64,000 bases of DNA from Palaemon carinicauda (taxonomy: Eukaryota; Arthropoda; Malacostraca; Decapoda; Palaemonidae): contig NC_090751.1 in NCBI RefSeq assembly GCF_036898095.1, forward strand, positions 81,925,074 through 81,989,073. Reading direction: 5' to 3'. The notes beneath the pieces were generated by a model, which did no database searches, was not told the DNA's origin, and was given only the letters and a program-made list of their open reading frames with translations. Shown here in pieces: positions 57,656 through 64,000 of the stretch; within the stretch, counting starts at the first letter, position 1; each line of letters starts with the position of its first letter. The position numbers were made by a program, and so were the translations under genes.

Positions 57656-60593
57656 GGAAATTAAATTTGTAAAACACCAAGTACTTTCATACCTGATTGT
57701 TAACTGAATATGGAAGGTAGGTCTATGTAAAAAGAGGTGTAATAATTGAATAGATTATTTTGCCTAAATTGTATGAAAGTGTCAGAGTATGCAAAGGTTA
57801 CCTATAATTATGCATATATCATCTCTATTTATTGAGTTTACAGAACTTGGTTTCTATAATTTATTAAAGAAATGCGTGATTCCAATAACATTCAAATTAA
57901 TCCATATTTCTAACAGATGCAGGTTATGGAAGACCCTGCTGAATCCTATTGGTTTAACCCTATGCTCGTTGCAACAGATGTGCGAGACGAGAAGTTGGTT
58001 AGTTCTTTGATACAGAGATGCAAGTTTTAAAGACTGCAAGGGCTATGCACTTTGTATAAAAGTTATTGGAAAACTACAGTTTATTAGTAAATAACAGAAG
58101 TAGCAGCCGAATATACACATCTAAAATAATTTCATGGTACGATATTTGGTATAAACGGAACATAGTATGGAGTAAGTCAAGGCATGTGCAATTTAAAAAT
58201 AACACTATCACAATACTTACGTGGAACAAAGGATGTCATAAACGCTGTAATACCGACCATCAACAAAACATCCGCTAAATTAACCAAATATACTGACAAT
58301 TTCTATACTTTATGTTAGGTATAGTTCAAAATACAATACAGATCAATAGATATAAAAATATAGACTTCATATTATAAATATAAGGCATATATATACCAAA
58401 AAGTTTTTCAACCTTGATAATTATGCGGAAATATTTTCCGTTCCAGACATAGTAGACCAGAAATCGGGAACTGAAATGATGGAGATCACTCCATAGATTT
58501 AATTTTCTGTCATCAAATTATTTTTTGTTGTCTAAATTTTACCACTCCTATGAAAAGTTGATCACTGGTCACCTCATCTGGTGTCATCAAGTGACCTGCC
58601 ACCACTGCAGATGAGCAGTCTGGATGTTTATGCCTTCCATCCCTGTAGATAAATTAAGTAGGTTTTGCTGATGTTCTTGCTGTTGTCAGACTCCTGGAAA
58701 ATCTTGGTGCCCTCCTTTAGCCATGGCAGTAGTGGTTCATGGATTTTGTGCATGTAGTAGTTAATAGTCCAAGATTTCTTCTTAATCTGACCAAACTTTA
58801 GAAGCATTTGAACTCCTACATAATTCACACTTACTCTACCTGAATTTTTTATCTACACAGTTGAAGAGTATCCAGCATTGGCTGTTTGTCTATTATTTTT
58901 ACTTTGAGTTATGATGAAGATTTATTGCTTGGGTTGTTACTCATTGTGGTATAGTCTTGAGAAATGATAATGGTATCAACAATACTGTATATTTTGTTAC
59001 CAGTTGATCCCTGGCAGTGGTGGAATCTCTAGGAGTGGACTTTGAACCTGGTATTGCATAGCTTATCCAGACTTCTTATAAGGCTCTTTGGGACCCCTGT
59101 TTCTTGGATTTGATACTTCACAGTGTTTCTGCTAGCCTGACCTTCAAGTATGCTATTGAAGTCTGTGATCTATCAAGTGAAGTCTGTAGTACTAATGGCT
59201 GGTCATTGGATTTAATGGCGACTTCCTTCAGCGCACTTTCAAGTTTCACTTAGTATCAACTCAACTCTATCTCAAGTATCTGCAAGCAATCTTCTTGTCA
59301 CCCAATATCCTGGGCTTATGTTTCGTTCAAAGATTTGTTTTGTCTTTAGATCAAGACTCACAAGGTTCTTGCTCTATTCTGTGGAGCTTCCTGCCATTTA
59401 TTGAGCATGTAAATGGAGAAGCCGGTTGGTTTTTCTAAGATTTTGTTTACAGGATACTCATAAACCACAAGATGCTTTCCCACTGAGATTAAGTGTGCCT
59501 GGCTATCTGCCTCTCAATTGCAGGTGTTTAAATTATGCTTTTACTATCTTAGTGAGCTTCCTACTAATGGAGACATTTCTTTACAAGGGTGTCAGTGCTC
59601 TTTCATAGGGGAGACTTCTGACCACCACATGGACTTTCTTCTCTCTCAGTGCTTGTAATCTAACCTATAATACATTTCAGACAAAAAAAATGATAAGGTT
59701 GTATTAAACAAGCGACTGGTAGCAGAGGTTCCATAGAAGGACAAGGCATGCCCAAGTAGGGTAATTAGATTTTGATAACTACAAGTTGGTGCAACTGGCT
59801 GAGATGCAAGGAGGAAAGGCAATGTATAATTAGGTTTTTTATGAAAAGCATGGTTTGTATGATATCTATTTCCTTCAGTTGATTATATATGCATGGTATA
59901 CATTCATTTGATTTATTGCCTAAACAACTGCATATAGTGATGATCCTTTGAAATGTGTTCTATTTCACTATAAGAAGTTGGTGTTGACATACAATGTTTC
60001 CCATTATGATTGGTCACAGTGGAATGCATCCCAGTGGTGTAAACAGGGACTACTGTATTGTATTTATGTATATTCATTGTGTATGTATATAGATTATTTT
60101 TGTAAGGTGCTGTTGATATTGGAAATTTATAGGATATTAAAATAAGATTGTTGAGAATAAGGGAAAATTCTATAATAAAGAATCTGTGATGCAAAATAAA
60201 AAAATGCTGGTCTTTAGTGTCTTGCAATCATGTAACTGACATGAAGCACAGCAGGAATCATATAGCCTTTAAATGTATTCAGAAATAATAGAGGTAGGGT
60301 TTGCTGCTGTTCAACCCATCCTCAATGGCTGATGAATAAAAATGGAATTTGCAAGAACTTAAGTTGTTTAATACCTTTCAAGTACTTGAATTCTAATTAA
60401 AAAAAACTTTTAAAATGTTTGTTTTTGCTAAAATTACATAGCTATTTTTACATTTGCTGAATCACTTCAGGATGAGAATAATAAAAGTGAAGAATACAGG
60501 GAAATAGGAGAAATATTGAAAATATGGAAGATTTTAATGTAGAAATCAAGTTAACTAGGAAAAAATAAATGAAATAGATGGTCAAGACCGGCA
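57656..60593. other. Flanking sequence, no certain gene
   Basis: AT-rich. A 66-codon minus-strand segment (58828-58628, KKKSWTINYYMHKIHEPLLP) looks protein-like, but I cannot assign it. A + strand stretch at 59030-59180 weakly recalls a DIRS recombinase core with many stops. Neither is annotated as a gene. Confidence 0.35.
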
Positions 60594-60652
60594 ATTATTA
60601 TTATTATTATTATTATTATTGTTTTTATTATTATTACTATTATTATTACTAC
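60594..60652. repeat. (TTA)n microsatellite
   Basis: TTA units with a few interruptions, directly before the RTE-like LINE. Confidence 0.93.
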
Positions 60653-60869
60653 GCCCCCTGTCGCCATGGGGACATAACAGCAATTAGAATAGCGCTAACA
60701 TATCCATGCGTGTCATAAGAGGCAACTAAAAGGAATGGGACGAGGGGGCTGGGAACCCCCTCTCTTGTATTATACACTCCTGTGAGACATCAAAGAGGTG
60801 GAGCTGGGGGAAGAGTGACTGCTCCCCACACTAGTTTTGGGCTGTCTGGATATGCGTGGATGTAGTACG

Positions 60870-61245
60870 AGAGAGAGTAAAAGATGTGAGATTGGAAGTA
60901 TGTTTAGGAATAGAAGTATGGATATATTGGCTTTGTGTGAGACAGATAAAAGGGAAGGGTGAAGTGAGATATCATCTAGGTTAATGTGGGTAAGGGTTAA
61001 GTTGGGTAGGGAATGTTTGGCTTTTGTTAGTGTGTATAGACCAGGTTGTGAGAAAAGTGAAGAGGAGCGGAATGAGTTCTGGAATGAATTAATTAGGTGT
61101 GTAGAAGGACGGGGTAGAATGAATTATGTAATTAGGTACTTGAATGCTAGAGTGGGCGCTGGAGAGTTGGAAGGTGTCATTGGGAAGTATGGCGTACCAG
61201 GTGAAAATGAGAGTGGTGAGAGACTGGCAGATATGTGTTGAGCAA
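60870..61245 (+). pseudogene. LINE apurinic-like endonuclease remnant
   Basis: RSMDILALCETDKREG near 60920, then an open stretch to 61241 with LAFVSVYRPGCEKSEEERNE and YLNARVGAGELEGVIGKYGV. These are the exonuclease-endonuclease-phosphatase domain motifs of RTE-like elements (the usual catalytic D-x-N-A-x-x-G is changed to Y-L-N-A-R-V-G). Stops on both sides. Confidence 0.7.
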
Positions 61246-62039
61246 GAGATATAGATAAGTTCTATCTTTTTCCAAAGGAAAGATAAAAACAAGTATACAT
61301 GGGTAAGAGTGGCAAATGGAAGAGTGGTAGAAATTAATGGATTATGTGATAACTAGAAGAATGTTTGAAAGAGTGAAAGACGTGCACTTGTTTATGGGTA
61401 TGGCTAACGGTATGTTTGATAATTTTTTGGTGGAAGGAAAATTAGTTGTAGCAAAACAGTGGGGGTGTATAAAAGGGAACTAGTGAGTGTTGAAGAGTTA
61501 ATAAAACCTGAGGTAAAAAGTGAATATCAAGAAAGGTTGGAAATGGCATATGATAGAGTGAAAGTGAGGGAAACTGGTAATTTAGAGGAGGAGTGGAAGT
61601 TAGTAAAAGAAAATTTTGTTAGGATTACAAGTGATGTGTGTAGCAAGAAGATTGTTTGAGGCAGCATGAGGAAGGGTAGTGAATAGTGTAATGAAGGAGT
61701 GAAGGTGAAAGTGGAAGAGAAATAGAGGGCATTTGAAGAGTGGCTGCAGAGTAATAGTGTAGAGAAGTATGAAAGATATAGAGAGAAAAATGTGGAAGTA
61801 AAACGCAAGGTAACTCAGGCAAAGAGGGCGGCTGACCTGAGGTAGGGTCAGGGATTGGGTCATTCATATGAAGAGAATAAGAAGTGAAGAGAGTAAGGTA
61901 GGCTGGTTTGAGAATTGAAGAGACAGTGAAAGCTGGAAATGGAAGGTTGTTAAAAGGAGAGAAGGCAAGGAAAAGGTGGGCGGAATATTTTGAAAGTTTA
62001 CTGAATGTTGAGGATAATAGGGAGGCAGATATAATTGCT

Positions 62040-63527
62040 GTTGCAGGTGTTGAGGTGCTATTGATGGGAGATGACAATGAGTGAGATTTCAAGGGAGGAA
62101 GTGAGGAGAGCACCAGATGAAATGAGCGTAGGAAAAGCACCTGGTATGGATGGTGTGGAAACGGAGATGTTAAAGGAATGGGGTGTGACTGTACTTGAAT
62201 GGTTGGTGAGATTGTTTAATGTGTTTTATGTTGTCAGTGGTACCAATAGATTGGGTTTGTGCATGTATTGTACCACTATATAGGGATAAGGGAGATGTGC
62301 CTGAGTGTTGTAATTTAAGGGGTATTAGTTTGTTGAGTGTGGTTGGTAAAGTGTATGGTAGAGTACTGATTAATAGGATTAAGGATAAAACAGAGAATGC
62401 AATCTTAGAGGTACAGGGTGGTTTTAGAAGTGGTAAGGGATGTATGAATCATATTTTCACAGTTAGGCAGATATGCAAGAAATATTTAGCAAAAGGTAAG
62501 GAGGTGTATGTTGCATTTATGGATCTGAAGAAAGCATATGATAGAGTTGATAGGAAAGCGATGTGGAATGTAATGAGGTTACATAGAATTGGTGGAAGGT
62601 TGTTGCAAGCAGTTAAAAGTTTCTACAAAGATAGTAAAGTGTGTGTTAGGATAGGAACTGAAGTGAGCAATTGGATTTCAGTGAGAGTGGGGCTGAGACA
62701 GGGATGTGTGATGTCGCCATGGTTGTTTATCTTGTATGTTGATGGAGTGGTGAGAGAGGTGAATGCTCGAGTGCATGGACGAGGATTGAAACTGATAGAT
62801 GAGAATGATCATGAATGGGAGGTAAATCAGTTGTTGTTTGCGGATGATACTGTAATGGTTGCAGACTCGGAAGAGAAGCTTGGCTGATTAGTGACAGAAT
62901 TTGGAAGGGTATGTGAGAGAAGGAAGTTGAGAGTTAATGTGGGTATGAGTAAGGTTATGAGATGTACGAGAAGGAAAGGTGGTGCGATATTGAATGTCTG
63001 TTGAATGGAGAGTTACTTGAGGAAGTAGATCAGTTTAAGTACTTTGGGTCTTTTGTTGCAGCAAATGGCGGTGTGGAAGCAGATGCAAAGTGTTGAGGGC
63101 AGTGAAGGGAGTGGTAAAGAATAGAGGGTTAGGCATGAATGTAAAGATAGTTCTGTATGGGCAAGTGATTGTACCAATTGTGATGTATGGATCAAAGTTG
63201 TGGGGAATGAAGGTGACGGAGAGACAGAAACTGAATGTGTTTGAGATGAAGTGTCTGAGGAGTATGGCTGGTGTATCTCGAGTAGATAGGGTTAGGAACG
63301 AAGTAGTGAGGATGAGAACAGGTATAAGAAATGATTTAGCAGCTAGAGTGGATATGAATGTGTTGAGGTGGTTTGGCCATATTGAGAGAATGGAAAATGG
63401 CTGTCTGTTAAAGAAGGTGATGAATGCAAGAGTTGATGGGAGAAGTACAAGAGGAAGGCCAAGGTTTGGGTGGATGGTTGGAGTGAAGAAAGCTCTGTGT
63501 GATAGGATAGATGTGAGAGAGGCATGA
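62040..63527 (+). pseudogene. LINE reverse transcriptase remnant (RTE-like)
   Basis: Blocks in three frames: GKAPGMDGVETEMLKEWG (62130), then VPLYRDKGDVPECCNLRGIS, GGFRSGKGCMNHIFTVRQIC, VAFMDLKKAYDRVDRKAMW (motif A), LRQGCVMSPWLFILYVDG (motif B) and QLLFADDTVMVADSEEKL (catalytic FADD at about 62840). A stop at 62885-62887 follows. The C-terminus is at 63090-63527 (YGSKLWGMKVTERQKLNVFE, RWFGHIERM, RGRPRFGW). The catalytic residues remain, but there are at least three frameshifts. Confidence 0.85.
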
Positions 63528-63779
63528 GAGCGTGCTAGAAATAGGAATGAATGGCGAGCGATTGTGACGCAGTTCTGCTATGCCTTGCTGCTACTCCCGG
63601 TGGTGGATAACAGAGGAGGGTAGGCTCTGTCACCCTAGCAGTACCAGCTGAACTCCGTTGAATCCCTCGTCAGGCTGGGAGGAGCGTACAGAGGAAAGGG
63701 CCCCTTTTTTCATTTGTTTGATGTCGGCTACCCCCAAAAATTGGGTGAGGTGCCTTGGTATATAGAATATAGATTATCA

Positions 63780-64000
63780 TTATTATTTATATTATTATTA
63801 CTTGCTAAGCTACAACCCTAGTGTGAAAAGCAGGATGATATAAGCCCAAGGGCTCCAACAGGGAAAAAGAAAGTAAATAAGGAATAACTACAAAAAAAGG
63901 TTTAGGAAAAATAATATTAAACTAAATCTTTCATATAAAAACTTGAGAATAGTAAGAGGATAAAAACTTCAAAATAATGAGAGGAAGAGAAACAGGATAG
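63780..64000 (-). mobile_element. LINE 3' end, minus strand, running off the window
   Basis: Third truncated copy of the tail of the LINE at 26060: (ATT)n, CTTGCTAAGCTACAACCCTA, GCAGGATGATATAAGCCCAA, CCAACAGGGAAAAAG, then GAGGAAGAGAAACAGGATAG at the window edge. Same orientation as the copy at 42838. Confidence 0.85.

Larger units (their letters stand above)
60650..63775 (+). mobile_element. RTE-like LINE (decayed)
   Basis: Starts ACGCCCCCTGTCGCCATGG (5' region) and runs through endonuclease and RT coding remnants to a 3' end with GGCTACCCCCAAAAATTGGG and an AT-rich tail. The order endonuclease-RT in one ORF and the short 3' end fit the RTE clade. Frameshifts and stops throughout. Confidence 0.75.

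Noticed and set aside
59030..59400. Tyrosine recombinase remnant (WTLNLVLHSLSR...FLLA)
   Set aside because: Resembles the segment before the first catalytic Arg in copy D, but with several stops and no HxxR or Tyr motif nearby; too weak to annotate.

Overview
The window is animal DNA and reads like a decapod crustacean genome, probably a shrimp or prawn. The evidence is spliced genes, very long TA and CT microsatellites, and a dense mix of DIRS-type tyrosine-recombinase retrotransposons, Tigger-like DNA transposons, a Penelope-like element, LINEs and tRNA-derived SINEs. Assignment below the level of a decapod-like arthropod is inference.

The only host gene recognised is on the + strand. Two exons (25038-25169 and 46155-46386) join in phase and match the C-terminus of TCAIM (T-cell activation inhibitor, mitochondrial; DUF4461 family). 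The 20,985-bp intron between them holds a LINE, two complete DIRS copies, a Tigger MITE, a Tigger transposase remnant and two SINEs. Everything left of 25 kb is upstream intron or flank, and everything right of 46.4 kb is 3' flank; both are filled with further elements.

Layout: (1) 1-9076: a palindromic junction of two DIRS left ends, then DIRS copy A (+). (2) 9098-16703: DIRS copy B (-), convergent with A and 21 bp from it. (3) 16704-17945: a remnant of a LINE with a restriction-like endonuclease (R2-like). (4) 18375-21740: TA array with Tigger-like element E (which contains a large snap-back repeat) and the left half of Tigger F. (5) 21739-24037: Penelope-like element in F, with a 310-bp inverted repeat at its 5' end. 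(6) 26060-28030: jockey/CR1-like LINE. (7) 28565-35012: DIRS copy C (+), complete ends but decayed genes. (8) 35296-41848: very old DIRS copy I (+) with a LINE tail and MITE H inside. (9) 42838-45715: LINE tail, Tigger transposase remnant J, two SINE copies. (10) 49041-55580: DIRS copy D (+), almost intact. (11) 56371-57655: hAT-type transposase pseudogene. (12) 60650-63775: RTE-like LINE, followed by another LINE tail running off the end.

Two DIRS lineages coexist. A and B have a long (about 660-residue) Gag whose first exons appear to be spliced, and a single Pol frame fusing reverse transcriptase (RT), RNase H, the Dam-like methyltransferase (MT) domain and tyrosine recombinase (YR). C and D have a shorter Gag with a zinc-knuckle start (the DPH motif), RT-RNase H-MT in the +1 frame, and YR in a separate overlapping frame. 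C, D and I show the textbook DIRS-1 ends: inverted terminal repeats plus an internal complementary region (ICR) that pairs with both ends. D is the one candidate for recent activity. Its RT-RNase H-MT and YR frames are uninterrupted, and only its gag is split between two frames.
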